Assembly: GCF_024298825.1 (NCBI RefSeq)
Contig: NZ_CP101153.1
Location: forward strand, 2,480,001 to 2,544,000
Reading direction: 5' to 3'
Origin: Haloglomus salinum
Lineage (GTDB): Archaea > Halobacteriota > Halobacteria > Halobacteriales > Haloarculaceae
Length of the DNA: 64,000 nt
Shown here: piece after piece, positions 8,470 to 16,935 of the stretch
Layout: each line of letters begins with the position of its first letter
Position numbering within the stretch: the stretch's first letter is position 1
Position numbers and translations under genes: made by a program
Notes under the pieces: model-generated
Seen by the model: the letters and a program-made list of their open reading frames with translations, nothing else
Databases searched by the model: none
Told to the model about the DNA's origin: nothing

Positions 8470-8595
8470 ATGTCAAGTCAGGCAGGGTCGGACTGTCCGG
8501 AGTGCGGCGGACAGCTCGTCTCCGACGACGGGATGGAGTACACGTGCCGGGAGTGCGGGCGCACGTTCGACTCGGCGGACGTGTTCCTGCTGTGA
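8470..8595 (+). CDS. 41-residue zinc-ribbon protein
   Basis: A small gene with a good ribosome-binding site (GGGAGG directly before the ATG). The protein has two CxxC knuckles, CPEC near residue 9 and CREC near residue 26, separated by a short beta hairpin, and ends DVFLL. The layout matches the very small haloarchaeal zinc-finger proteins, some of which affect biofilm and motility in Haloferax. Such genes are often missed by length cut-offs. Function here is unknown; nucleic-acid or protein binding is the usual guess. Confidence 0.85.
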   Translation: MSSQAGSDCPECGGQLVSDDGMEYTCRECGRTFDSADVFLL

Positions 8596-8705
8596 GCGCC
8601 CGGTGCGGCGGTGACCGGTCCGCTCCGGCGAGACCACGCGAGGGCAGCGTCCCCCACGGCGTTTCGACACCCTTTTGGTGGGAATCGTCCTTCGGTCGAA
8701 TGCAC

Positions 8706-8779
8706 GCCGCCTTAGCTCAGCCTGGGAGAGCACTCGACTGAAGATCGGGCTGTCCCCCGTTCAAATCGGGGAGGCGGCA
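8706..8779 (+). tRNA. tRNA-Phe (anticodon GAA)
   Basis: Acceptor GCCGCCT pairs with AGGCGGC, D arm GCTCAGCCTGGGAGAGC, anticodon stem CTCGA/TCGGG (one T-G pair) around loop CTGAAGA giving anticodon GAA, and T stem CCCCG/CGGGG around TTCAAAT. Discriminator A, no encoded CCA. Its 3' end is repeated 125 bases downstream. Confidence 0.95.
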
Positions 8780-8881
8780 TATTTCGAGACGGTGAGCGTA
8801 GCGAACCGTCGAGAAAACGACGCCGAGCCGATTTGAGCCTGGAAGTCGCAGCGCCGAGCGGAGCGGGGCGACCGTCTTCCT

Positions 8882-8903
8882 CCGTTCAAATCGGGGAGGC
8901 GGC
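8882..8903 (+). repeat. Extra copy of the tRNA-Phe 3' end
   Basis: 22 bases identical to 8757-8778 (T stem and loop plus 3' acceptor strand), 125 bases after the original. Between the two lie a hairpin (GACGGT 8788-8793 with ACCGTC 8805-8810) and an inverted T-arm-like string (GCCGATTTGAGCC, 8827-8839). The layout is the same as at the tRNA-Val locus. Confidence 0.9.
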
Positions 8904-9060
8904 CCGTTTCTGCGGTAGACCACGCGAACGAGCGTAGCGAGTGAGCCGCGTCGTCGGTGGTGCCGTCTCGCTGGACATGCGCCTGGCGGTTCGCGCGTCT
9001 GGAGAACGCGTCGGGAGCGCCCGGCGGAAACCATTACTCGCCGGCCCCGGACGAGATGGT

Positions 9061-9951
9061 ATGGCAGCCGACGAGCCGGTCGACGACACCGAGCCTGCGG
9101 ACGCGTTCGCGCTCGTGGGCAACGAGACCCGCGCCGAAATCCTCCGAGTGCTGGGCGAGGACCCGTGGTCGGGCCTCTCGTTCTCCGAACTCCGCTCGCG
9201 GGCCGCGCCCGATATGGACAGCGGGCAGTTCAATTACCACCTCCAGCAGCTGGTCGGGCAGTTCGTCCGGCAGACCGACGACGGCTACGAGATGCGCCCG
9301 GCCGGGGCGACCCTCTACCGGACCATCCGCGCGGGGACGTTCAACCGCCGCGCCAGCGTCGAGCCGTTCCCGGCTGGGTTCGACTGCTACTTCTGTGGCT
9401 CCGGCGTCGAGGCCAGCTACGACGACGGGATGTTCGACCTGTCCTGTTCGGGCTGTAGCCACGTCTACGCCCGCACGATGGCGCCTCCCAGCGCCGTCGA
9501 GGGGGTCGCCCCGGACGACCTGCTCGCCCGCATCGACCAGTACAACCGCCACAACATGCTGGCGTTCGCCCGCGGGGTGTGTCCCATCTGCGTGAGCGGG
9601 CTCGACAGCGAGTTCCTGCCCGGCGAGGAAGCCTGGACCGAGGGCGCCGAACGGTTCGACGTCTTCGTCCGCCACACCTGCGACCACTGTGGCAACACCC
9701 ACTACATGACGGTCGGGCTGGCGCTGCTGTACCGCCCGGAGCTGGTCTGCTTCTTCCACGAGCGCGGCCTCGACGTGACCAGCGTCCCACACTGGGAACT
9801 CCCCTTCCTCATGACCGACCGGGACGTGACCATCCGCGCCGCGGACCCGTGGGAGGTGGCCCTCGAGACGACCTACGACGGCGACCGCCTGGAACTCGTC
9901 GTCGACGAGGACCTGACGCTGGTCGAGCAGCGAGTTGTCGAGAACGTGTAG
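9061..9951 (+). CDS. ArsR-like winged-helix regulator with cysteine-rich zinc domain
   Basis: 296 residues from ATG 9061 (a TATA-like CATTACT lies about 26 bases upstream). Residues about 15-90 form an ArsR-type winged helix (ALVGNETRAEILRVLGEDP; SGQFNYHLQQLV as recognition helix). The C-terminal two thirds hold four Cys pairs, CYFC, CSGC, CPIC and CDHC, probably two treble-clef or ribbon zinc sites. This architecture is widespread in haloarchaea and uncharacterised. Target genes are unknown; neighbours give no clear hint. Confidence 0.85.
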   Translation: MAADEPVDDTEPADAFALVGNETRAEILRVLGEDPWSGLSFSELRSRAAPDMDSGQFNYHLQQLVGQFVRQTDDGYEMRPAGATLYRTIRAGTFNRRASVEPFPAGFDCYFCGSGVEASYDDGMFDLSCSGCSHVYARTMAPPSAVEGVAPDDLLARIDQYNRHNMLAFARGVCPICVSGLDSEFLPGEEAWTEGAERFDVFVRHTCDHCGNTHYMTVGLALLYRPELVCFFHERGLDVTSVPHWELPFLMTDRDVTIRAADPWEVALETTYDGDRLELVVDEDLTLVEQRVVENV

Positions 9952-10034
9952 CTCGCTATTCTCGAATAGTCTTGATACGTCTGTTATGTTTGTGCTATGT
10001 GGCGAACCTGTATCGAATTCCGGGGTGAACGGAG

Positions 10035-10784
10035 CTATCGCTGGTCCGTCGGCCGCACCATGAGTTCGTTGACGCTGACGTGACGTGGCTGGCCGACCGC
10101 GTAGAGGACGGCGGCGGCGATGTCGTCCGGCTGGAGCGCCTCCATCGACTCCACCCAGCCCTCGAGTCGCTCTTTCACCTCCTCGTCCGGGATGTGCTCC
10201 TGCAGTTCCGTGTCGACCGCGCCGGGTTCGACGATGGTCGTCCGGACGCCGTTCTCGGTCTCCTCCTTGCGAAGCGCGTCGGTGAATCCGTTGACGCCCC
10301 ATTTGGTCGCGTTGTAGCCCGCCGCGGTCTGACTGGTGGTGCGCCCGGCGACCGAGGAGACCTGCACGAGGTCGCCCCCGCCGCGGAGGTGCGGGAGCGC
10401 GGCCTTGCTCGCGTTCATCAGGCCGAGCAGGTTCACCTCGACCATCGTCCGCCAGTCGTCCGGGTCGGCGTCCGCGACCTGCTGGAGGAGCATCACACCC
10501 GCGTTGTTCACGAGCACGTCGAGGTCGCCGAACGCGTCGACCGTCTCCGCGACGAGGTCGTCGACGGCCTCGCGGTCGGTCACGTCCGTCGGGACGACCA
10601 GCGCCTCGCCGGGACTGCCATCGATGTCGGCGGCGAGCGATTCCAGCCGGTCCGCGCGCCGGGCCGCCAGCGCCACCGAGACCCCCTCCTCGCCGAGTGC
10701 TCGGGCGGTCGCCGCGCCGATGCCGGAGGAGGCCCCGGTCACGATGGCCACCTCCCCGTCCATGTCGCGTGTGAGCGAACGCAT
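10035..10784 (-). CDS. SDR family NAD(P)-dependent oxidoreductase
   Basis: 249 residues, the classical SDR length. Cofactor motif TGASSGIG, structural motif NNAG, catalytic Ser in VSSVAG and YNATK (YxxxK) are all present. An Arg pair after the second strand (AARRAD) suggests NADP(H). The sequence is closest in style to the YdfG/serine-dehydrogenase-like SDRs, but substrate cannot be told. Start at 10784; an inner ATG at 10763 (MDGEVAIVTG) is equally possible. Confidence 0.9.
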   Translation of the reverse strand: MRSLTRDMDGEVAIVTGASSGIGAATARALGEEGVSVALAARRADRLESLAADIDGSPGEALVVPTDVTDREAVDDLVAETVDAFGDLDVLVNNAGVMLLQQVADADPDDWRTMVEVNLLGLMNASKAALPHLRGGGDLVQVSSVAGRTTSQTAAGYNATKWGVNGFTDALRKEETENGVRTTIVEPGAVDTELQEHIPDEEVKERLEGWVESMEALQPDDIAAAVLYAVGQPRHVSVNELMVRPTDQR

Positions 10785-10877
10785 CGCTGGTCGAAGGGGT
10801 GGCTGGCGTATGAAGCTACGTGCGCCGGCGAGCCGGGCGGCGTTCCCGGCGCCGCGCGCGGCCGCTCGCTGGCCGGG

Positions 10878-11396
10878 TCAGTACCGGACCACGGCGTCGA
10901 CGATGCCGGCCGTCTGGCCGACGCCCACGAGGACGAGGCCGGCGACGAGCGCGCGCTGGCCGCCGGCGCCGAACAGCCCGCCGAAGTAGACGACCGCACC
11001 GGCCACGCAGAGGCCACCCGCCGCGAGGTAGACACTCCGTGGGCCGTCCTCGGTCATCTCGCGGCCGGTCTCCAGGAGGCCGACGGCCGGGAGCAGCATC
11101 CAGCCGCCGACGGCGAGCGAGAGGAACACCTGTTCGAGGGCAGGGACGCCGAGCCCGACGATTCCGGCCACCGTGACCGGGATGCCGGCGGCGACGACCA
11201 GCCACCAGACCGAGAGGATTCCCTCGCGCATCTCCTGGTAGGAGAGCGCCGCGAAGCCGACGAGGAGGACGGCCATCACGACGTGTGCGACGAGCAGCGT
11301 GCGCGTCGTCACGAGGTCGACGTGGGCAGCGATGACGACTGCCCACGCTGCTGGGACCAACAGCGCCGGGCCGTTCGCGCGAAGGCTACGGAACAC
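10878..11396 (-). CDS. Integral membrane protein, about five helices
   Basis: 172 residues from a GTG at 11396 (MFRSLRANGPALLVPAAW). Hydrophobic segments cover nearly the whole length with short loops, so probably five transmembrane helices. The frame continues upstream but becomes basic and low quality, and would overlap the cold-shock gene; the GTG gives a sensible end. No family recognised. It lies 93 bases downstream of the SDR start on the same strand. Confidence 0.7.
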   Translation of the reverse strand: MFRSLRANGPALLVPAAWAVVIAAHVDLVTTRTLLVAHVVMAVLLVGFAALSYQEMREGILSVWWLVVAAGIPVTVAGIVGLGVPALEQVFLSLAVGGWMLLPAVGLLETGREMTEDGPRSVYLAAGGLCVAGAVVYFGGLFGAGGQRALVAGLVLVGVGQTAGIVDAVVRY

Positions 11397-11654
11397 AGGT
11401 GGGGTTCGTGTCCGGGGCCAATCAATCCGCCCGGTCGTCGGTTCACCCGTTCGGGGTCCGCTGGACACAGCCGGGCTCGAACTACCGGCCCACCGACTCG
11501 ACAGTGAACGTCGGGTCCGGCTGGCACGGTTGTCGAGGTCGACGGCCACGTCCGCCGTCTCGTTGCCCCCGGTTTCCCGTCGTCGTCGGCCAGTCCCGTT
11601 ATTGCCTGTCTCACCGGGTGAGAACCCGTCTCGTGGGTGTCTCGTCCCGGAAGG

Positions 11655-11661
11655 ATTATAT
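11655..11661 (+). promoter_or_regulatory. TATA box of the cold-shock gene
   Basis: ATTATAT centred 27 bases before the ATG at 11685. It is one of the clearest leaderless promoters in the window. The 258 bases before it (11397-11654) show no gene. Confidence 0.6.
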
Positions 11662-11684
11662 GTGCGACTCTCCCCGGTGGTTGT

Positions 11685-11879
11685 ATGGCAACTGGCAAAG
11701 TTGATTTCTTCAACGACACCGGCGGCTACGGTTTCATCGAGACGGAAGACGCAGACGACGACGTGTTCGTCCACATGGACGACGTCGAGGGTCCGGACCT
11801 GGAGGAGGGCGAGGAGCTCGAATTCGACATCGTCGAGACGGACAAGGGCCCCCGCGCCCAGAACCCGCGCCGCGTCTGA
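11685..11879 (+). CDS. Cold-shock protein (CspA family)
   Basis: 64 residues, the full size of a single cold-shock domain. RNP1-like KVDFFNDTGGYGFIE and RNP2-like DVFVHMDDVEG are present, so it binds single-stranded RNA or DNA as an RNA chaperone. Compared with bacterial CspA it is more acidic and carries the haloarchaeal swap of Gly for Lys in the RNP1 region (TGGYGFI). Monocistronic with its own strong promoter. Confidence 0.95.
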   Translation: MATGKVDFFNDTGGYGFIETEDADDDVFVHMDDVEGPDLEEGEELEFDIVETDKGPRAQNPRRV

Positions 11880-11977
11880 AGCTGGACGACTCGGCCGCAC
11901 CGTAACCAAGACTTTCTCCGTATTTCACCGCGAACAGCGACAGCACCGGCACCGGTCTCGCGACCGACGGGACCCGC

Positions 11978-12808
11978 TCAGCTGCTACCCGTCGCCTCGT
12001 CCAGCCAGGGCGGGTCGTCGACGGTCGTGGAGCCGACGCCGGTGATGCTGTACGCCGACTCGAACGTCGCCGTCCCCCCATCGGCGGTCGTTCCGGTCCA
12101 GCCCCACGACTCGGAGCGGACCAGCCCATCGCCATCGACGAGGACCGTGTAGGTCCAGTCGACCTCCTCGAGTCGGTCCGGGTCGGCCCCGCCGGCGCTG
12201 CCGGCGCCGCCCGCGGCGAACCACGGAACGGTCGCACGCTCGGCCAGCTCGTAGCGCGTGACCTGCACGCCGTCGAACGTCTCCTGGCTCGTGGCGACCA
12301 GGTCGTCGGTGTCGGTCGCCGCGTAGAGGCCGCCGTACGCGAGACCGGTGGCCACGAGGTCGGTGTCACCGGGGGCACTGGCGTAGCCGGCCTCGTCCCC
12401 GGCACCGTATCGGGTGTACGTGACGCCGTCGACGTGGAACTGCTGCCAGCCCTCGGTCTCCGCGCCGTCGCTGGATTCCCAGGTGGTCAGCGAGCGCTCA
12501 CCGGCGAGGTCGACCGCGTGGGTCACGCTGAGTTCGCCGGTCTCGGCGTCGAGCCCCGTTCCGCCGTAGCGCCACGTCGCCGTGAAACTCCCCGCGTCGC
12601 GCAGCACCTGTTCCCGGTCCGCCGCCGCGAACCCATCGCCCGACGCGTCGCCGTCGGTGACGCCACCACCACCGTCGCCCCCGGGAGCGTCGCCACCGTT
12701 CCCGTCCGAATCACCGTCGCCGGGCGCGGCGGGACCGCCTATGTTCGTGCAGCCGGCGAGCAACACGAGCACCGCCACGCCCAGTACAGCCGCTCTCCTC
12801 GCAGTCAT
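11978..12808 (-). CDS. Haloarchaeal lipoprotein (DUF7537-like)
   Basis: 276 residues from ATG 12808 (MTARRAAVLGVAVLVLLAGC), which gives a normal signal peptide with lipobox LLAGC. A longer start at 12832 is in frame but would lie only a few bases from a TATA-like GGATAGG (minus strand, near 12842). A Gly/Asp-rich linker of 50 residues is followed by a beta-rich domain. I recall this general layout (tyrosine-rich strands, TYTVLVDGDGLVRS near the end) in haloarchaeal LppX/LolA-like lipoproteins. Possible lipid or membrane-stress role; not proven. Confidence 0.7.
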   Translation of the reverse strand: MTARRAAVLGVAVLVLLAGCTNIGGPAAPGDGDSDGNGGDAPGGDGGGGVTDGDASGDGFAAADREQVLRDAGSFTATWRYGGTGLDAETGELSVTHAVDLAGERSLTTWESSDGAETEGWQQFHVDGVTYTRYGAGDEAGYASAPGDTDLVATGLAYGGLYAATDTDDLVATSQETFDGVQVTRYELAERATVPWFAAGGAGSAGGADPDRLEEVDWTYTVLVDGDGLVRSESWGWTGTTADGGTATFESAYSITGVGSTTVDDPPWLDEATGSS

Positions 12809-12894
12809 GCGGCGGGTACGCCGTTCCTGCATATGAACCTATCCCGCGGTCGTTGACCGGATGTCGCGAGGCGCGCAGCGACCCACACGTCGCG

Positions 12895-14094
12895 TCACCG
12901 CTCCGGACCGACCTTCTCCGTGACGCGGAACCCCTCGGGCGGTGCGAGGACGCCCGCGATGGTCCCCATCGAGTGGACGACGGTGACGAGCGGCGCCAGC
13001 GGCACCGCGAGCGCCCACGTCAGCGAACTGCCGCCGTAGTAGACCGCGCCGCGGACGAACCAGAACGCGGTGGCGCCGGCCAGCCCCAGCGAGACCAGCA
13101 GGAACAGCCCACCGTACGCGACCGAGACGCCCAGCAGCGCCAGCGGCACCGCGACGAGGGTGACGACCGGCGAGAGCGCCCACGCGTAGTTGCGGACGCG
13201 GGTGAGCGCCTCGTACCGCGCCGGGAGCATCGAGGCGGCCTGCAGGTTCCCCGCGGCCCAGCGCCGGCGCTGCTGCATGATCTCGTACAGCGACGGCGGC
13301 GCCTCGTTACGGCAGGTCGCCTGTCCCAGTGCGAACGTCGGGTCGGCCTCGCGGAACGCCGCCCAGACGAACGCGGTGTCCTCGACGATGGTCTCGCGGT
13401 TCCACGTCACCTGGTCCTCCAGGTCCGCCCGGACCGCGATGCCGCCACCCCACGCGAACAGCGGGATGTCGAGCCGCGCGAACGCGCGCTGCTCGATCTG
13501 GACGCCCATCCGGTAGATGTCCGCCAGGTAGGGGAGGACGCCGCCGCTCCGGCGTGGTTTCTCGCGGAGTTGGACGACATCGGCATCGGGCAGCCCCTCG
13601 AACGACTCCACGACGCTGTCCTCGTCGAGGTACGCGACGAACTCGCGGTCGTGGTCGACGTTGCGGCGGGCCCACTCGATGGCGCGGCCCTTCCGGACGG
13701 CCTCGCAGTCGAACTCGTCCGGGACGACGTGGACCGTCGCGCCCGCCACGTCGATGGGCGCCTCCGCGACGACGTGGACGTCGTCGAACCGATCGGGAAG
13801 CGAGTCGACGGTGGCCTGTACCACGTCCTCGGCGTCGATGGTCAGAACCCGGACGTGGACCTCATCGGGGCCGTACTCGACCTCTGGTGGCTCGTATCCC
13901 GCCCCCACGACGTAGGTGAGGACGACCCAGACGAGGGCCGTCCCGCCGAAGAGGACCGTCGTGGTCCAGAGCGTCGCGTCGAGGAGCGTCCACCCCGGAG
14001 CCACACCGGGCAGCGCCAGCGGTGTGAGTGCCGCAGTCGCCACGAGCAGGAGCGCCCCGGCGACCGCGACCAGCGAGTAGCGTTCGGCGTTCAT
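12895..14094 (-). CDS. Membrane glycosyltransferase family 2 (processive type)
   Basis: 399 residues from ATG 14094. Two N-terminal helices are followed by a GT-A domain and then at least three C-terminal helices. Motifs of processive GT2 enzymes are visible: the acidic metal site in YLDEDSVVE, the general-base region VEDTAFVW, and QQRRRW (the QxxRW motif that binds the growing chain). Likely makes an exported polysaccharide or modifies a lipid-linked sugar. No other glycan genes adjoin it, so the product is unknown. Confidence 0.88.
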   Translation of the reverse strand: MNAERYSLVAVAGALLLVATAALTPLALPGVAPGWTLLDATLWTTTVLFGGTALVWVVLTYVVGAGYEPPEVEYGPDEVHVRVLTIDAEDVVQATVDSLPDRFDDVHVVAEAPIDVAGATVHVVPDEFDCEAVRKGRAIEWARRNVDHDREFVAYLDEDSVVESFEGLPDADVVQLREKPRRSGGVLPYLADIYRMGVQIEQRAFARLDIPLFAWGGGIAVRADLEDQVTWNRETIVEDTAFVWAAFREADPTFALGQATCRNEAPPSLYEIMQQRRRWAAGNLQAASMLPARYEALTRVRNYAWALSPVVTLVAVPLALLGVSVAYGGLFLLVSLGLAGATAFWFVRGAVYYGGSSLTWALAVPLAPLVTVVHSMGTIAGVLAPPEGFRVTEKVGPER

Positions 14095-14200
14095 GTCACT
14101 CGTGTCGAGTCGTCGGACACACTTCAACCGGGAACGCCGTTCGGGCGGTTCGTGGCCGTTCACGGGCGATGAACGGTCTGAACGGTCGGCCGTCGGGGGC

Positions 14201-14944
14201 CTACAGCGGCTCCTCGGCCCGGTAGTGGATGGCCATCGGGAGCCCCTCGGCGTCGGTCGGGGGGTCGGGCGGGAGCGAGCGCAACGTCGCCCGGCCGGGG
14301 CGGGCGGTGTAGGCGAGCGCCAGCGCGTCCAGTACGTCGTGGACGGTGACGCGGGCGTCGCCGGCGGCCTCGGCGGCCGACTGGACCGCGGGCGGGGCAT
14401 CGTGGTCGAACTCGGCGAGCGCGCGCATCCGCTCGGCGTAGCCGCCGGCCGTCGAGCGCGGGTGTTCGGGGGGATCGCCGGCGAACGCGGCGAAACAGAC
14501 CTCTGGATGGGACTCGGCCACGATGTCGCGGGCCTCGGGCACCTCGCTCAGGAGGTCGTCGAGCGCGGCGGCGGCGTCGGCCAGTTCGAAGGCGCGCTCG
14601 GCCAGCTCCCGGCCCGTCACGCGCTCGTGGACGCGCGCCGCGGCCGGGTAGCGACGCTTGCGCGCGGCCTCGCGAACGGGCGGGTCGACCACTACGTGTC
14701 CCCGCTCGCCGAGCACCTCGCGGGCCAGTTCGTCGCACCCGCGGGGGCTCCCGTCGCTCCCGACGGAGCCGATGGGCGCGCCGACGAGGATGCGGGCGGC
14801 CGTCTCCTCGTAGTGGGTCCAGCAGGCGCCGATGCCCTCGTGAGCACCGGCGCCGGCGAGCCCGTCGCCGTCGAACGCGGCCGCGAACCAGCCCTCGCCG
14901 TCGCTGGGCACCGCCCCGACGTACAGCGACCCGCCCACGGACAT
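14201..14944 (-). CDS. DUF429 family protein (predicted RNase H-like fold)
   Basis: 247 residues from ATG 14944. The start (MSVGGSLYVGAVPSDGEGW) and the pattern of a VGAPIGSVG strand, KRRYPAAARVHE and late HDVLDALALAYTA match DUF429, predicted to have an RNase H-like nuclease fold. Acidic residues at the expected strand ends (Asp and Glu) are partly present. Biological role is unknown. It lies 106 bases after the start of the glycosyltransferase gene. Confidence 0.75.
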   Translation of the reverse strand: MSVGGSLYVGAVPSDGEGWFAAAFDGDGLAGAGAHEGIGACWTHYEETAARILVGAPIGSVGSDGSPRGCDELAREVLGERGHVVVDPPVREAARKRRYPAAARVHERVTGRELAERAFELADAAAALDDLLSEVPEARDIVAESHPEVCFAAFAGDPPEHPRSTAGGYAERMRALAEFDHDAPPAVQSAAEAAGDARVTVHDVLDALALAYTARPGRATLRSLPPDPPTDAEGLPMAIHYRAEEPL

Positions 14945-15061
14945 GCCTCCGGTTCGGAGACCGGCCGAGGAAAACCCTCCGGCGCCGTCGGTCAGGCGTC
15001 GGACGCGCCCGGACGGGGACCGCCGTCGGGACGGTCGTCTGCCGGCCGTCTGACGCGGTTT

Positions 15062-15068
15062 GATATAC
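15062..15068 (+). promoter_or_regulatory. TATA box deciding the start at 15094
   Basis: GATATAC centred 29 bases before ATG 15094. The earlier ATG at 15070 is too close to the box to be used. Confidence 0.5.
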
Positions 15069-15093
15069 CATGACACGAAATCTTGCGGTCGCC

Positions 15094-15534
15094 ATGTCGA
15101 CCCGACGGGGCCCACCCGAGCCGCTCGTGGCCGGCTACAGCGGGCCGCTCGGCCGGCGGCTCCTCCGTGTCCGGCGGGGCTGCCGGCACGCGCGCGATTC
15201 CTGTCGCGCGGTGCTCCGCCGCCGCATCGGCTCGACGCGCACGTTCCCGCTCGACCCCTCGGACATGCGCCTCGCCTACGGCTACCAGCAGGTCCTCCTC
15301 ACCGTGCTGGTGGTGGCCGCGCTGTCGGGGCTCGGAATGCGCCTGTTCGCGACGGAGCTGTTCCGGGCGCTCGTCTCCCGTGACCTGCTGCTGGTCGTCG
15401 GGTTCAACGCCAGCATCAGCGCGGGTGGCGTCGTCACGGGGCTCGCTGCCCGGCGCTACTGGCGGTGGTCCCGCCGGGCGTCGGTCAGGTTCACGGCGCT
15501 CGTCCGCGCGACGTCGGAGACACGACGGCTCTGA
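15094..15534 (+). CDS. Hypothetical membrane protein with basic N-terminus
   Basis: 146 residues. The first 65 are Arg-rich and hydrophilic with two Cys; two membrane helices follow (about 73-92 and 100-122) and then an Arg-rich tail. Positive charges on both sides would place both ends inside the cell. No family recognised. The TATA box supports a real gene despite the unusually basic composition for a haloarchaeon. Confidence 0.55.
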   Translation: MSTRRGPPEPLVAGYSGPLGRRLLRVRRGCRHARDSCRAVLRRRIGSTRTFPLDPSDMRLAYGYQQVLLTVLVVAALSGLGMRLFATELFRALVSRDLLLVVGFNASISAGGVVTGLAARRYWRWSRRASVRFTALVRATSETRRL

Positions 15535-15548
15535 CCCGGGAGGACCGT

Positions 15549-16886
15549 TCAGTCGCCCAGCATCGTGGCCATCTCCTCGACGAGCCACTCGATACGGTCC
15601 GCGTACGTCTGCATGAACCGGTCGGCCCCGTCCGAATCGAACTGCGTCCGGAGGTAGCGCCCGAAGATCCGCACCTGCCCGTCCAGCGACGCCACCCCCA
15701 GCCCGACCGGCGACCCCCGCCACGACGGCGGGGTGAAGAACGGCCGCTCCTCGGTGTCCGTCCCCACCGAGGGGTAGGTCGGGATGTTCCCGAGATTGGT
15801 CAGGATGATGGTGTCGGTCAGGCGCATCCCCGGCCCCCGGAGGAGTTCGGGGAGTTCCTGCCGGAGCCCGATGGGGAGCTCGTCGGGGAGTAGCGCGAGC
15901 GCCTTGTAGAGCGCGGCGGCGCGGTCGCGCTCCTTGATGCGGGTCGTCTGGAAGGAGACGTGGTCGAGGAGGTCCGCGGCATCGCGCCGGTCGCCCCGGC
16001 CGCTCCGGACCGACTCGAACATGGAGTACATCGCCATCACCTGGTGGAACCACTCCTTCGGCCGGAGGTTGACCGGCATCATCACGCTCAGGCGCCCGGT
16101 CACCTTCCCGTGGGCGTCGTTCCAGTCGGCCATCGCGAGGTGGAGTGCCGACAGCAGCACGTCGTTGACCGAGATGTCGTCCGGACGGTCGCGGACGAGG
16201 CGGGTGGTCAGCTCCTGGCTCAGGTCGTACCGGGCGTATCCCCACCCGTCAACGTCGCGGCCGCCGTCCGTCGCGAGGCTCGTGGGGCGCGTGATGGATT
16301 CGCGGGCGCGTCGGGCCAGCGAGTCCATCGCCTGCACCGCGTCGGCGATGCGGCTCGGCTCGATATCCTGGAGGAACGACCGTGACTCCTGCAGCGTGAC
16401 CGGGTCCCGCATCGGCTCGTTGCCCTTGTACGCCTCCCAGACCGCCTGCGAGTACCGGAGCGTGCCCAGGCCGTCGCCCGCGACGTGGCTGGTCGACTGG
16501 AGGACACGGTCACCGCCGTCGAGGCCACCGCCGCGGTAGATGCAGATGCGGACCGGCGGCTCCTCGGTCAGGTCGAAGCGCTCCCCGTAGATGCGGTTCC
16601 GGACGGCCTCGAGTGCCGTCTCGTCGCTGTCCACCTCGATGATGTCGAGCGGCTCCGGGTCGTCCGGGACGACCCACTCGTACCGGGTGTCGGTGAGGCT
16701 GGACGGGCGGCGGCGGGCGCTCGCGAGCGGGTGGTAGTCCATCGCCGTGGCGGTCGCCTCCCGGAGCTGCGGGATGTCGACAGTTCCCGTCGACTCGATC
16801 TCCCCCTGCATGTTCCACGGCTCGAACGTCTGGTCCATGTGATGGGTCATCTCCTCGAGCGGAGTGAACGGGAGCGTCTCTGTCAT
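15549..16886 (-). CDS. Condensation-domain-like acyltransferase
   Basis: 445 residues, the length of a single condensation/WS-DGAT domain. The catalytic HxxxDG motif is present as SHVAGDG (His134, Asp138), and the late DFGWG-like region appears as GLGVASLDGQVRIFG. The opening motif EEMTHHMDQTFEPWNM fits the donor-side start of the PapA/wax-ester-synthase branch. Such enzymes join an acyl-thioester to an alcohol or amine. No carrier protein or NRPS lies nearby, so it is a free-standing enzyme, perhaps for a polyketide-like or acylated glycolipid. Substrate is inference only. Confidence 0.75.
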   Translation of the reverse strand: MTETLPFTPLEEMTHHMDQTFEPWNMQGEIESTGTVDIPQLREATATAMDYHPLASARRRPSSLTDTRYEWVVPDDPEPLDIIEVDSDETALEAVRNRIYGERFDLTEEPPVRICIYRGGGLDGGDRVLQSTSHVAGDGLGTLRYSQAVWEAYKGNEPMRDPVTLQESRSFLQDIEPSRIADAVQAMDSLARRARESITRPTSLATDGGRDVDGWGYARYDLSQELTTRLVRDRPDDISVNDVLLSALHLAMADWNDAHGKVTGRLSVMMPVNLRPKEWFHQVMAMYSMFESVRSGRGDRRDAADLLDHVSFQTTRIKERDRAAALYKALALLPDELPIGLRQELPELLRGPGMRLTDTIILTNLGNIPTYPSVGTDTEERPFFTPPSWRGSPVGLGVASLDGQVRIFGRYLRTQFDSDGADRFMQTYADRIEWLVEEMATMLGD

Positions 16887-16935
16887 GGGGATACGCGACC
16901 TGCCGGCGCGGGCAGGTTAAGTGTGGCTCCGGGTC

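Noticed and set aside
7502-8903. Integrated mobile element bounded by tRNA-derived att sites
   Set aside because: No integrase, relaxase or foreign-looking cargo lies between or near the repeats; the spacings are 60-125 bases only. Kept only as a possible origin of the repeats.
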